From: Extensimonas soli | GTDB lineage: Bacteria; Pseudomonadota; Gammaproteobacteria; Burkholderiales; Burkholderiaceae_C | Reading direction: 5' to 3' | DNA length: 64,000 bases | Assembly: GCF_029211265.1 (NCBI RefSeq) | Contig: NZ_JARGEL010000016.1 | Location: 124,001-188,000 of the forward strand | Shown here: piece after piece, positions 8,949-17,887 of the stretch | How the letters are laid out: each line of letters starts with the position of its first letter | Position numbering within the stretch: the stretch's first letter is position 1 | Translations under genes and position numbers: made by a program | Notes under the pieces: model-generated | What the model saw: the letters and a program-made list of their open reading frames with translations, nothing else | Told to the model about the DNA's origin: nothing | Databases searched by the model: none

Positions 8949-9740
8949 TCATTTGGTGCCCAGGTAAGCGGCAATCACGTCTGGATCGCGCGCCACCTCG
9001 GCCGGAGTGCCCTGCGCGATGCAGCGGCCATAGTTGAGCACCACCACGTGGTCGGACACGCCCATCACGAGTTTCATGTCATGCTCGATCAACACCACCG
9101 TGATGTGCTGCGCGGCCAGGCGTTCGATGATGCGCCCCATCTCGACTTTTTCGCTCGGATTGAGCCCCGCGGCGGGTTCGTCGAGCAGCAGCAGGCGCGG
9201 CGTGCGGATCAGCGCCCGCGCGAGTTCCAGCCGCTTGAGCGCACCGTAGGACATGGCGTCGGGCAGGCTGTCGGGCGAAACGTCGAGTCCCACCAGGGCG
9301 AGCAGCTCCTGCACCTTGTCGCTCAGCTCGCGGTCGCGCCGTACGAGCGCAGGCAGACGCAAAATTCCGGCCCAGAGTCCGCCCTGCAGACCGACGTGCG
9401 CGCCCAGCAGGATGTTTTCGCGCACCGTCATGTTGCGGCATATCTTGAGGTTCTGGAAAGTGCGGCAGACGCCCAGCGTGGCGAGCGCATGGGGCGCCAG
9501 CGTGGCGGTGTCGTGGCCGTCGATCAGCACTCGCCCGGCGCTCGGGCGGTAAAGGCAGCTCACGATGTTGAGCAGCGTCGTCTTGCCTGCGCCATTGGGG
9601 CCGATGAGCGAGTGCACATGCCCCTGACTCAAGGAAAACGTAACGTCCTCGAGCACCTTGGGGCCGCCAAAGTCCTTGTGCACGCCTTCGAGGCGCACGA
9701 TGTCGTCTTCTGCCGCAAGGCTTTGCAGGACGGCGCTCAT
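8949..9740 (-). CDS. livG: branched-chain-type ABC transporter ATP-binding protein LivG
   Basis: A 263-residue ABC ATPase with Walker A GPNGAGKTT at about 47-55, the LivG-type signature MSYGALKRLELARALIR and Walker B LLLLDEPAAGLNPSE. The start is the ATG at 9740, which overlaps the livM stop by 4 bases (ATGA). The frame stays open far upstream, but that part is antisense-like readthrough and not LivG. Confidence 0.92.
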   Translation of the reverse strand: MSAVLQSLAAEDDIVRLEGVHKDFGGPKVLEDVTFSLSQGHVHSLIGPNGAGKTTLLNIVSCLYRPSAGRVLIDGHDTATLAPHALATLGVCRTFQNLKICRNMTVRENILLGAHVGLQGGLWAGILRLPALVRRDRELSDKVQELLALVGLDVSPDSLPDAMSYGALKRLELARALIRTPRLLLLDEPAAGLNPSEKVEMGRIIERLAAQHITVVLIEHDMKLVMGVSDHVVVLNYGRCIAQGTPAEVARDPDVIAAYLGTK

Positions 9741-10777
9741 GTGCCTACCCCCGGGTGCGCAGTGCGGCGCGTGAGCCAGCGTTCGCGCAGCGTCGGCACG
9801 ATGCCGCGCGGCATGAGCAGCACCACCGCAAACAGAATGCCGCCCACCACCAGGGTCTCGTACTCGGCCGCCTTGGCCAGCAGATGCGGCAGCAGCGTCA
9901 CGATGCCGGCACCCAGCACGGCCCCGGCGATGGAGCCTATGCCACCCACCACGGCCATCATCAGGAATTGCACGGAATGCAGAAACGAAGCCGCATCCGG
10001 CGTGACGAAACCCGAGTAATGCGCATACAAGGCCCCCATGAATCCGGCAATCGCCGCAGAAAACACGAAGATGCGCACCTTGTAGCTCTGCACATCGACG
10101 CCCATGGTGGTGGCAGCAATCTCGGCGTCGTGCAGCGCGCGCAAGGCGCGCCCTGCCGGAGAGCGCAGCAGATTGACCGAGGCGAGCACCGTCAGCACCA
10201 GCACCAGCAGCAGCACGCCGTACCAGGCGGCATCGCCTTGCAGGGTATGGCCTGCGAGCGTGAGCGGGTTGACGGACATGCCGTCCGGCCCGCCGCTCCA
10301 CTGCGGCTCGTTGCGCAACACGATGCCAAGCAAAAAGCCCACACCCAGCGTGGCCACCGCGAGGTAATAGCCCGACAGCTTGAGAAACAGCCGTCCCACG
10401 AGCCAGGCCAGCAGCACCGTGCCGCCAACGGCACAGACGATGGCCAGCAGCACCGGCCAGTTCTGCATGGTCGAGAGATACGCCGACAGATACGCGCCGC
10501 TGGCAAAAAATGCCGCATGGCCCAGGCTCAGCTGCCCCGTGGTGCCTATCATCAAGGTCAGCGACACGGCCACGGCGGCGTTGATGAACACCAGGTTGGC
10601 CACCGCCAGATAGAAAGGATTGGGCACCAGCAACGGAAACGCCACCGCAGCAAGCAACGCAAGGGCCGCGAACCACGCCGTGCGCGCCGCACCCTGCCTG
10701 GCGCCACGGGCGGCGCCTTCACCCGCGTGCCCCTTCGAAGGTTTACCCGCAAGGGCCATAGATTCCATCACTCCCAT
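9737..10777 (-). CDS. livM: branched-chain-type ABC transporter permease LivM
   Basis: A 346-residue membrane permease with about 8-10 hydrophobic helices and the LivM motif TGQLSLGHAAFFASGAYLSA. The start is the ATG at 10777, whose A overlaps the livH stop (TGATG). It begins with a short hydrophilic extension rich in Gly and Ala before the first helix. It pairs with LivH to form the translocation channel. Confidence 0.9.
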   Translation of the reverse strand: MGVMESMALAGKPSKGHAGEGAARGARQGAARTAWFAALALLAAVAFPLLVPNPFYLAVANLVFINAAVAVSLTLMIGTTGQLSLGHAAFFASGAYLSAYLSTMQNWPVLLAIVCAVGGTVLLAWLVGRLFLKLSGYYLAVATLGVGFLLGIVLRNEPQWSGGPDGMSVNPLTLAGHTLQGDAAWYGVLLLVLVLTVLASVNLLRSPAGRALRALHDAEIAATTMGVDVQSYKVRIFVFSAAIAGFMGALYAHYSGFVTPDAASFLHSVQFLMMAVVGGIGSIAGAVLGAGIVTLLPHLLAKAAEYETLVVGGILFAVVLLMPRGIVPTLRERWLTRRTAHPGVGT

Positions 10778-11655
10778 CACACACGCTCCACACGCCGGCG
10801 GCCAAACAAGCCAGTGGGCTTGACCATGAACAGCAGCACGATCATCACGAAAGGCACGGCATCCTTGTAGGCGGACGACACATAGCCCGCCGTCATGGCT
10901 TCGGCCAGGCCGATCGCAAAACCGCCGAACACCGCTCCCCAAGGGCTGCCCATGCCGCCGATGATCGCGGCGATGATGCCTTTGAGGCCCACCATCACGC
11001 CCACGTCGGCATAGGTGTAGGTGATGGGCGCGGTGACGATGCCACCGATCGCGCCCAGCACGCCCGACAGGCCAAAGGCCAGCAGCAGCACACGCTTGAC
11101 GTCTATGCCCATGAGCTGCGCAGTGGTCGGGTCCAGCGAGGCGGCAACAAAGCCGCGCCCGGTGCGGCTGTGGCGAAAAAACCAGGCCAGCCCGGCCAGC
11201 ACCACGGCCGTGATGCCCATCACCCACAAGGCCTGCGGCAGTATCGTGGCACCGCCAATGCGCAAAGGCTCGCTGCCGCTGAACGCCGGGATCGAGCGCG
11301 TCTGCGTGCCCCACAACGCATGGGCCAGACCGCGTAACATGATGCCGAAGGCCACCGTGAGGATGATCACCTGCAGCACCCCCGAACGCTGCAGGGTGTA
11401 GGTGAACACCCGCTGCAGCAGCAAAGACACCACCAGGCCCGCGAGCACCGCGAGCAGCACGGCCAGCCAGAAGGGCATCTGCGTCTGCAGCAGCACGGCC
11501 GTGACCATGCCACCGATCATGACCGACTCACCCTGGGCAAAATTGAGCGCTCCGCTGGCGTTGTAGATCAGCGTGAAGCCCAGCGCCACCAAGGCATAGC
11601 GCGCCCCCTCCGTGAGGCCCGAGGACAGAAACTGAATGAAAGCGTCCACGCGCAC
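10777..11655 (-). CDS. livH: branched-chain-type ABC transporter permease LivH
   Basis: A 292-residue membrane permease with the LivH hallmark ALVALGFTLIYNASGALNFAQGE near the N-terminus and about eight hydrophobic helices. The gene abuts the binding-protein gene directly (stop at 11656, start at 11655) and is coupled to livM by TGATG. Confidence 0.92.
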   Translation of the reverse strand: MRVDAFIQFLSSGLTEGARYALVALGFTLIYNASGALNFAQGESVMIGGMVTAVLLQTQMPFWLAVLLAVLAGLVVSLLLQRVFTYTLQRSGVLQVIILTVAFGIMLRGLAHALWGTQTRSIPAFSGSEPLRIGGATILPQALWVMGITAVVLAGLAWFFRHSRTGRGFVAASLDPTTAQLMGIDVKRVLLLAFGLSGVLGAIGGIVTAPITYTYADVGVMVGLKGIIAAIIGGMGSPWGAVFGGFAIGLAEAMTAGYVSSAYKDAVPFVMIVLLFMVKPTGLFGRRRVERV

Positions 11656-12819
11656 TTACTCCAACAGCTTCCAACGCCCATCCTTGACCTGCACGATGCG
11701 CAGCGATGCGGCCGTCAAGCCCACGTGATCCGTCGGGCTCATCTTGAAGGGCCCGGTCACGCCGAGCACAGAGCTGGCTTCGATCGCGTCGCGCAGCTTG
11801 GCCGGATCGACGCTGCCGGTGCGCTGCACGGCCTCGCGGATCAGCAGCATGGCATCGTGCGCATTGCCGGCAAAGAACGATGGAACCTCACCGTACTTGG
11901 CCTGGTAGGCCTTGACATAGGCCTGCACCACACCCTGCTGCGGGTTGCTGGCGGGCAGCTGATCCCACACCAAGATGGCGCCATTGGCCATCACCATGTC
12001 TTCCGCAGCAGCGCCGGCGAGCTTCACGAAGGTATCGGACGCCAGCGCGTGCGTGCCGTAATGCGGCAGGGGAATGCCCAATTGCTTGTAGTTCTTGGTG
12101 ACGATGACGGCCGGCTCGCCGAAGCCGCAGTTCAGGATCGCCTGAATGCCCGGCGCCTGGCGCAGGTTGGTCAGTTGCGCGGTCATGTCGGTGTCTTTGG
12201 CGTTGAAAGACTCCTCACGCACGATCTTCATTCCTCTTTTGGGAGCAACCTCCTGCGCCGCGGCCAGGCAGGCCCGCCCGAAGGCGTCCGTGCCTGCGAT
12301 CACACCCACGTTGGCCAGACCACGTTTGCGCATGTGGTCGTAGAGGCGCGTAATGGCCATGGCATCCGTCTGGTTCATCTTGAAGACGAACTTTTTCACA
12401 GGGTCGATGATCACCGTTCCGCCGGCGAGCGACAGCATGGGCACGCCTGCGCGCTCGACCAGCGGTGCGGCCGACATCGTCGTCCCGGTGGTAGAGCCGC
12501 CGATGATCACCTGCACGCCGTCGTTGTCGAGCATGCGCTTGATGAGCGTGTTCGCACGCGGCGGGCTGGATTCGTCGTCATAGCGGAACAACTCGATCTT
12601 GCGGCCATCGATGCCACCGCCGGCATTGATCATGTCCACGTACATTTCGACCGTCTTCATGGCGCCCGCGCCCAGGTAGGACGCTGGGCCAGTCACGGAA
12701 AGATACGCCCCGATCTTCAGGGGCGGCTTGGCCTGCGCCCAGGCAGTGGTGCCGAGCAGCGCCGAAGCGGCCAATGCCAGCGTGGCCGCCAGGCGTGTGG
12801 TGAAACGGTTTTTCATCAT
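11656..12819 (-). CDS. periplasmic substrate-binding protein of a Liv-type ABC importer
   Basis: A 387-residue secreted binding protein. The N-terminal signal peptide (MMKNRFTTRLAATLALAASA, cleavage near AWA-QA) is followed by KPPLKIGAYLSVTGPASYLG, the start of the type I periplasmic fold of the LivJ/LivK family. It determines importer specificity. A ribosome-binding AAGGAGACC precedes two consecutive ATGs; the second (12816) has better spacing. Upstream lies a hairpin and then the acyl-CoA ligase, so it may be co-transcribed with the degradation genes. Confidence 0.88.
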   Translation of the reverse strand: MMKNRFTTRLAATLALAASALLGTTAWAQAKPPLKIGAYLSVTGPASYLGAGAMKTVEMYVDMINAGGGIDGRKIELFRYDDESSPPRANTLIKRMLDNDGVQVIIGGSTTGTTMSAAPLVERAGVPMLSLAGGTVIIDPVKKFVFKMNQTDAMAITRLYDHMRKRGLANVGVIAGTDAFGRACLAAAQEVAPKRGMKIVREESFNAKDTDMTAQLTNLRQAPGIQAILNCGFGEPAVIVTKNYKQLGIPLPHYGTHALASDTFVKLAGAAAEDMVMANGAILVWDQLPASNPQQGVVQAYVKAYQAKYGEVPSFFAGNAHDAMLLIREAVQRTGSVDPAKLRDAIEASSVLGVTGPFKMSPTDHVGLTAASLRIVQVKDGRWKLLE

Positions 12820-12847
12820 GGTCTCCTTGAACTTTGGATGTGAAGCG

Positions 12848-12872
12848 TTCTCTCTGGCCCCTCCGGAGAGAA
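12848..12872 (-). promoter_or_regulatory. hairpin between acyl-CoA ligase 1 and the Liv genes
   Basis: A 10-bp stem (TTCTCTCTGG with CCGGAGAGAA, one G-U type mismatch) and a 5-base loop lie 29 bases upstream of the binding-protein start. There is no T-tract, so it is not a classical terminator; it could act as an RNA processing or stability element within the operon. Confidence 0.4.
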
Positions 12873-12937
12873 TCGCATTGGGCTATCTCGCCGGGCGCAA
12901 GTGGCGCGCACCTGCTCCCGGAAACTTCTTTTCCTTT

Positions 12938-14518
12938 TTATTCGACCTGCGTGCTCCAAGGCACGAGTCCCGGTTCAGAACTGAGCCAGGCCTTGATCTC
13001 GTTTTTCTTGAGCTTGGCGTTCGAGGTCTTGGGCAGCGTGTCCACGAACACCACGTGCTTGGGTGTCTCGGGGCGGCTGAGCTTGCCGTGGCAGAAGTCG
13101 ATGAGCTCCGCCGCCGTGGCTTGCTCGTGCCCTGCACGCTTGACGACCGCTGCGACCACGGCCTCGCCCCATTCGGGGTGCGGCACGCCGACCACGGCCA
13201 CCTCTTCGACCGCCGGGTGCTCCACCAGCACGGCTTCGACCGTGGTCGGGAACACGTTTACGGCGCCCGTGATGATCAGGAACTTCTGGCGATCCATCAG
13301 ATACAGATAACCGCGTTCATCGAGACGGCCAATGTCGTTGGTGCGCAGCCAGCCATCGGGCAGGGCCTCGGCCGTGGCTTCGGGCAGGTTGCGGTAGCCT
13401 TTCATCAGCGTGTTGCCGCGCAGCCAGATTTCGCCGCTTTCGCCAATCGGTTGAATTTTTCCTTCAGGGCTGCGGATCGTGCAGTCGTAGTGGATGCCGA
13501 TGCGCCCCACAGATTTCAGCAGGCCCGGCTCTTCACGTAGTGCTTGTTCATGATCCTTGTCTGTCAAAAAGCTGATCCAGCCTGCCGTGGCCTCGGTCAT
13601 GGCATAGGTTTGCACCAGTGCCACTTTGAAGACATCTTTCGCTTCGCGTATGAGCTTGGGCGTGGCTGGGGACGAACCATAGATCACCATGCGCAACGAA
13701 GACAGGTCATAGACCGGGTTGGCACGCACCTCAGCGATGGCGCGCTGCAGCATGGTCGGCACAAGGAAACCCGTTGTCACCTTGAAACGCTTGATGTCGT
13801 GGAGAAAGTTCTGCAGTTGGAAGACGCCGTCGGGCAGCACCATGGTCATGCCGTTGCCCAGGCCGAGCACCAGCAACATCACAGCCACCCAGGCCGAAGC
13901 CGCGGGTACATACCACACGTCATCCGTGCAGAAGCCGAACTGGATCAGCGAGTGCAGGATGCAGTTGGCGCCGCCATCGTGCGTGAGCAGCACGCCCTTG
14001 GGCACACCCGTGGTGCCCGAGGTGTAGCTGATGAACAGCACGTCGTCGCCCGCAAGCGCTGGCCAGACGGGCTCGCCCTGCGCCTGCGCGAGCAACTGCT
14101 CGTAGTCCAGCGGCAGGCCGTGGCCTTCGCCGTAGCCGATCAGCGTGATGCCCAAAGCGGCGATCTCGCCCAGGTGCTCTGCAATCAGGTGCTTGCAGCG
14201 CCCCTGCACGAGCAGGTACCTGGTGTCGCTGTCTTTGAGCACGTGCAGCATTTCGGGCCAGGCGTACTGGGTGTTCAGCCCGACGCGCGGCGCGCCTATC
14301 TTCATGCAGGCGAAGAAGTGTTCATACACTTCAATGGTCTCCTGCGTGAGGATGGCGACGGTATCGTCCTTGCGATGGCCGAGCTTTTGCAGCGCCACGG
14401 CAAAGCGGTCGGAGCGCTCGTGCATCTGGCGCCACGTGGCGCTGCGGTCGCCGCACAGGTAGGCGGTCTTGTTCGGATAGTTCTGCGCACAGCGCCGAAC
14501 CATGTCACGGGGAAGCAT
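12938..14518 (-). CDS. AMP-forming acyl-CoA ligase, ipfF-like, copy 1
   Basis: A 526-residue ANL-superfamily ligase that would make a CoA thioester from a carboxylic acid with ATP. Motifs are the P-loop YTSGTTGVPKG (165-175), YAMTEATAG (A5), GWLRTNDIGRLDERGY (A7/A8) and the C-terminal KTSNAKLKKNEI with the A10 lysine. The start is the ATG at 14518 (MLPRDMVRR). A tandem paralogue of equal length lies immediately upstream at 14603-16183; about 36 residues differ, mostly in residues 210-380. From operon order it would activate an aryl-acetic or 2-aryl-propionic acid (inference). Confidence 0.88.
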   Translation of the reverse strand: MLPRDMVRRCAQNYPNKTAYLCGDRSATWRQMHERSDRFAVALQKLGHRKDDTVAILTQETIEVYEHFFACMKIGAPRVGLNTQYAWPEMLHVLKDSDTRYLLVQGRCKHLIAEHLGEIAALGITLIGYGEGHGLPLDYEQLLAQAQGEPVWPALAGDDVLFISYTSGTTGVPKGVLLTHDGGANCILHSLIQFGFCTDDVWYVPAASAWVAVMLLVLGLGNGMTMVLPDGVFQLQNFLHDIKRFKVTTGFLVPTMLQRAIAEVRANPVYDLSSLRMVIYGSSPATPKLIREAKDVFKVALVQTYAMTEATAGWISFLTDKDHEQALREEPGLLKSVGRIGIHYDCTIRSPEGKIQPIGESGEIWLRGNTLMKGYRNLPEATAEALPDGWLRTNDIGRLDERGYLYLMDRQKFLIITGAVNVFPTTVEAVLVEHPAVEEVAVVGVPHPEWGEAVVAAVVKRAGHEQATAAELIDFCHGKLSRPETPKHVVFVDTLPKTSNAKLKKNEIKAWLSSEPGLVPWSTQVE

Positions 14519-14602
14519 GAGTGATGTCTCCTTTATTTTTCTGGCAGGCAGGCCACTCAACAAAGATTTTTCTTTGGCGCCGCCTGCAGTCGAGGCTTCC
14601 GT

Positions 14603-16183
14603 TTATTCGACCTGCGTGCTCCAGGGCACGAGTCCCGGTTCGGAGCTGAGCCAGGCCTTGATCTCGTTTTTCTTGAGCTTGGCGTTCGAGGTCTTGGGCA
14701 GCGTGTCCACGAACACCACGTGCTTGGGCGTCTCGGGGCGGCTGAGCTTGCCGTGGCAGAAGTCGACGAGCTCCGCCGCCGTGGTTGGCTCGTGCCCTGC
14801 GCGTTTGACGACCGCTGCGACCACGGCCTCGCCCCATTCGGGGTGCGGCACGCCGACCACGGCCACTTCTTCGACCGCAGGATGCTCGACCAGTACGGCT
14901 TCGACCGTGGTCGGGAACACGTTTACGGCGCCCGTGATGATCAGGAACTTCTGGCGATCCATCAGATACAGATAGCCTCGTTCGTCCAGGCGGCCGATGT
15001 CGTTGGTGCGCAGCCAGCCGTCGGGCAGGGCCTCGGCCGTGGCTTCGGGCAGGTTGCGGTAGCCCTTCATCAGCGTGCTGCCGCGCAGCCAGACCTCGCC
15101 CACTTCGCCCGGGGGCAAGATGGCGCCCTCGCCGTCGCGGATGGTGCAGTCGTAATGGATACCGATGCGACCGACCGATTTCAGCAGGCTCGGCTCTTCG
15201 CGCAGCGCGAGGTCGTGGTCCTTGTCGGTGAGATAGCTGATCCAGCCGCCCGTGGCCTCGGTCATGGCGTAGGTCTGCATCAAGGCCACCTTGAAGGTGT
15301 CCTTGGCATCACGGATGAGCTTGGGCGTGGCCGGGGACGAGCCATACATCATCATGCGCAGCGAGGAGAGGTCGTAGACCGGGTTGGCTCGCACTTCGGC
15401 AATGGCGCGCTGCAGCATGGTCGGCACGAGCAGGCCCACGGTGACCTTGAAGCGCTCCACGTCGTGCAGATAGTTCTGCAGCTGAAATGCGCCGTCGGGC
15501 AGCACCATGGTCATGCCGTTGCCCAGACCGAGCGAGGTCATCATGACCACGACCCAGGCCGAGGCTGCCGGCATGTACCACACATCGTCCGTGCAGAAGC
15601 CGAACTGGATCAGCGAGTGCAGGATGCAGTTGGCGCCGCCATCGTGCGTGAGCAGCACGCCCTTGGGCACGCCGGTGGTACCCGAGGTGTAGCTGATGAA
15701 CAGCACGTCGTCGCCCGCAAGCGCCGGCCAGACGGGCTTGCCCTGCGCCTGCGCGAGCAGTTGCTCGTAGTCCAGCGGCAGGCCGTGGCCTTCGCCGTAG
15801 CCGATCAGCGTGATGCCTAAAGCGGCGATGTCGCCCAGGTGCTCTGCGATCAGGTGCTTGCAGCGCGCCTGCACGAGCAGGTACCTGGTGTCGCTGTCCT
15901 TGAGTACGTGCAGCATTTCTGGCCAGGCGTACTGGGTGTTCAGACCCACGCGCGGCGCGCCTATCTTCATGCAGGCGAAGAAGTGTTCATAGACTTCTAT
16001 GGTTTCCTGCGTGAGGATGGCAACGGTGTCGTTCTTGCGATGGCCGAGCTTTTGCAGCGCTACGGCAAAGCGGTCGGAGCGCTCGTGCATCTGGCGCCAG
16101 GTGGCGCTGCGGTCGCCGCACAGGTAGGCGGTCTTGTTCGGATAGTTCTGCGCACAGCGCCGAACCATGTCACGGGGTAGCAT
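14603..16183 (-). CDS. AMP-forming acyl-CoA ligase, ipfF-like, copy 2
   Basis: A 526-residue paralogue of the ligase just downstream, with the same P-loop, A5, A7/A8 and A10 motifs. The N-terminal 200 and C-terminal 140 residues are almost identical in the two copies, while the substrate-domain part differs (WYMPAASAWVVVMMTSLG here, WYVPAASAWVAVMLLVLG in copy 1). It is preceded by AGGAGA and lies 27 bases after the DUF35 gene, in the position of ipfF in an ipfABDEF-type operon. The duplicate may widen the range of acids activated. Confidence 0.88.
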   Translation of the reverse strand: MLPRDMVRRCAQNYPNKTAYLCGDRSATWRQMHERSDRFAVALQKLGHRKNDTVAILTQETIEVYEHFFACMKIGAPRVGLNTQYAWPEMLHVLKDSDTRYLLVQARCKHLIAEHLGDIAALGITLIGYGEGHGLPLDYEQLLAQAQGKPVWPALAGDDVLFISYTSGTTGVPKGVLLTHDGGANCILHSLIQFGFCTDDVWYMPAASAWVVVMMTSLGLGNGMTMVLPDGAFQLQNYLHDVERFKVTVGLLVPTMLQRAIAEVRANPVYDLSSLRMMMYGSSPATPKLIRDAKDTFKVALMQTYAMTEATGGWISYLTDKDHDLALREEPSLLKSVGRIGIHYDCTIRDGEGAILPPGEVGEVWLRGSTLMKGYRNLPEATAEALPDGWLRTNDIGRLDERGYLYLMDRQKFLIITGAVNVFPTTVEAVLVEHPAVEEVAVVGVPHPEWGEAVVAAVVKRAGHEPTTAAELVDFCHGKLSRPETPKHVVFVDTLPKTSNAKLKKNEIKAWLSSEPGLVPWSTQVE

Positions 16184-16210
16184 GGAAAAGGGTCTCCTTT
16201 TATCTTCAGC

Positions 16211-16657
16211 TCAAGCCGCCATGGGCTTGCTTTGGTTTACGGTGGTGCGGTCCGTTTTGCGTCCGGCAGTGTGTGCCGCGCGACTGCGCGCAGTGCGGAA
16301 AATCAAGCCCTTGTCGTCAAAATCGGCCTTGAGAGTCATGCCCACTTGCACACTCTCGGGTGCATCGGTCTCGATGCGGCAAATCAGGCGCGGGCCTTCT
16401 TCGAGCTCGACTAGGCCATGCACCAGCGGCACAGGAAAGTCGGGCGAGTAGGCGCGGCGCGTGACCGTGTAGGACAAGAGCTCGGCCTCGCCGCTCGCAC
16501 GCTGCCAGCGCACGTTGGCGTCTTGCTGGGCGCACCAGCCGCGCTCGTGGTAGCCCAGCGCGGCGCCGGTCTTCTGGTTGACGGCAATCAGCAGCTGCTT
16601 TTTGGCGATGCCGGCGAGGAACTCCTCGTCATAGCGGTGCAATTCGATGGCTTCCAT
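16211..16657 (-). CDS. DUF35 OB-fold protein, ipfE-like partner of a thiolase-like enzyme
   Basis: A 148-residue protein of the DUF35 type: an N-terminal helix region (FLAGIAKKQLLIAVNQKTGA), a central segment and an OB-fold strand region (GLVELEEGPRLICRIETDA). The four zinc-ribbon cysteines usual in DUF35 proteins are missing; only two cysteines occur. DUF35 proteins form complexes with thiolase-fold enzymes, as in ChsH2-Ltp2 aldolase and BbsAB. It lies between the thiolase-like and ligase genes, the ipfE position. Confidence 0.8.
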   Translation of the reverse strand: MEAIELHRYDEEFLAGIAKKQLLIAVNQKTGAALGYHERGWCAQQDANVRWQRASGEAELLSYTVTRRAYSPDFPVPLVHGLVELEEGPRLICRIETDAPESVQVGMTLKADFDDKGLIFRTARSRAAHTAGRKTDRTTVNQSKPMAA

Positions 16658-16681
16658 TCGGTTTTCTCCAGGTGGGCACGC

Positions 16682-17887
16682 TCAATTCAGTTTTTGGTGC
16701 GGGCTCACCAGCACACAGGTGTGGTAATCGAGGCAGCCACCATTGCCGCTGACGAGGATCAGGTCGTTTTTGGCTTGGCGCTCGCCGCCGGCGCCACGCG
16801 CCTGGATCACGGCCTCGGACAGCGGCGTCATGCCTTGCAGGTAAAAGCCCGACAGATGACCGCCACCCGTATTGACCGGAAGCTTGCCGCCCGGCGCGGT
16901 GTGGCCGCGCTCGACGAAGGCACCGCCCGCGCCGCGTTTGGCAAGGCCGTAGCCTTCGAGGCTCAGCACGCCGGCGTAAGAAAAAGCGTCGTAGAACTGG
17001 CACTGCGTCACGTCGCGTGCCGTGACGCCCGCGCTGCGGTACGCGGCCTTGCCCGCCTGCACCGCGCCCGTCAGCACTTCGGGCTCGTCGCCACGCAGGC
17101 CCGAGCGACCGCGGTGACCCTGCCCCATGCCATGGATGTAGGTGGGTGGTTTGGGTGCATCGGCAGCGCGATCCGCCGAAGTGACCACGAGCGCGATCGC
17201 CCCGTTGACCGGAAAGCAGCAGTCGAGCACGCGAAACGGCTCGACCACGTAGGGCGAGGCCAAATAGTCCTGTAGCGTGATCGGCTTGCGCAAAAAAGCC
17301 TGCGGATTCAGCGCTGCCCATTGGCGGCAGGCGATGGCGTAGGCGCCGAGCTGCTCCGGCGTGGTGCCGTACAGCGCCATGTGCCGGCGCGCCGCAAGGG
17401 CATAGCCCGCCGTCGCGCCCAGAAAGCCCTGCCGGGCCTCCCAGCTCTCGATGCCGGACAAGGGCATGGCCAGGGCGAAGGTGTCGCCGCCGCCCTTGCC
17501 CTTTTCCTTGATCGGCGTGTCAGAGAACACGCAAACGACTGCCTTGGCAAGCCCAGCAGCTACGGCCAGCGCAGCATACTGCACCATCTGCACCGCCGTG
17601 GAGCCTTCCGAATCCAGGGCGGCGAGCAATGACAGGTCGCGCAAGCCGATGTCGTTTTGCATGCGCAGCGGCAGTTCTTCCGTGTGCGCGGTGGGGCTTT
17701 TGTTCAGCAGCAGGCCGTCGATGTCCTTGACCCGCAGGCCGGCATCGGCAATCGCCGCGAGGATGGCCGATGCGGCCAGCTCGCGCACGCTGCCTATGGG
17801 CTGGCGCGACATGGCGCTGAAACCCAAGCCCGTGATGGCCGCCTTCGCCTGGGGCTTTTTCGTCGAAGATTTCGCCATGGCGGGCAT
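16682..17887 (-). CDS. thiolase-fold acyl-CoA lyase, ipfD-like (probable retro-aldolase)
   Basis: A 401-residue SCP-x/SCP2-type thiolase-fold protein. The loop that carries the nucleophilic Cys in thiolases reads [10 protein letters not shown] and has no Cys. The C-terminal GHP motif is replaced by [11 protein letters not shown], with Tyr near the position of His. The DAFSYAG segment lies in the region where Ltp2-type aldolases have conserved residues. These changes fit steroid side-chain aldolases of the Ltp2-DUF35 kind better than a thiolase. Inferred role: splits a 1-hydroxy-cyclohexadienyl-acyl-CoA into a catechol and acetyl- or propionyl-CoA. The start overlaps the beta-subunit stop (TGATG). 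Confidence 0.78.
   Translation of the reverse strand: MPAMAKSSTKKPQAKAAITGLGFSAMSRQPIGSVRELAASAILAAIADAGLRVKDIDGLLLNKSPTAHTEELPLRMQNDIGLRDLSLLAALDSEGSTAVQMVQYAALAVAAGLAKAVVCVFSDTPIKEKGKGGGDTFALAMPLSGIESWEARQGFLGATAGYALAARRHMALYGTTPEQLGAYAIACRQWAALNPQAFLRKPITLQDYLASPYVVEPFRVLDCCFPVNGAIALVVTSADRAADAPKPPTYIHGMGQGHRGRSGLRGDEPEVLTGAVQAGKAAYRSAGVTARDVTQCQFYDAFSYAGVLSLEGYGLAKRGAGGAFVERGHTAPGGKLPVNTGGGHLSGFYLQGMTPLSEAVIQARGAGGERQAKNDLILVSGNGGCLDYHTCVLVSPHQKLN

Noticed and set aside
9741-10676. N-terminal extension of LivG covering most of livM in another frame
   Set aside because: LivM is the real gene there; the LivG family start is MSAVLQSLAAEDD at 9740.
16682-17887. Annotation as an ordinary acetyl-CoA acetyltransferase
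   Set aside because: The nucleophilic Cys and the GHP His are missing and the gene neighbours are DUF35 and a Rieske dioxygenase; a lyase role fits better.
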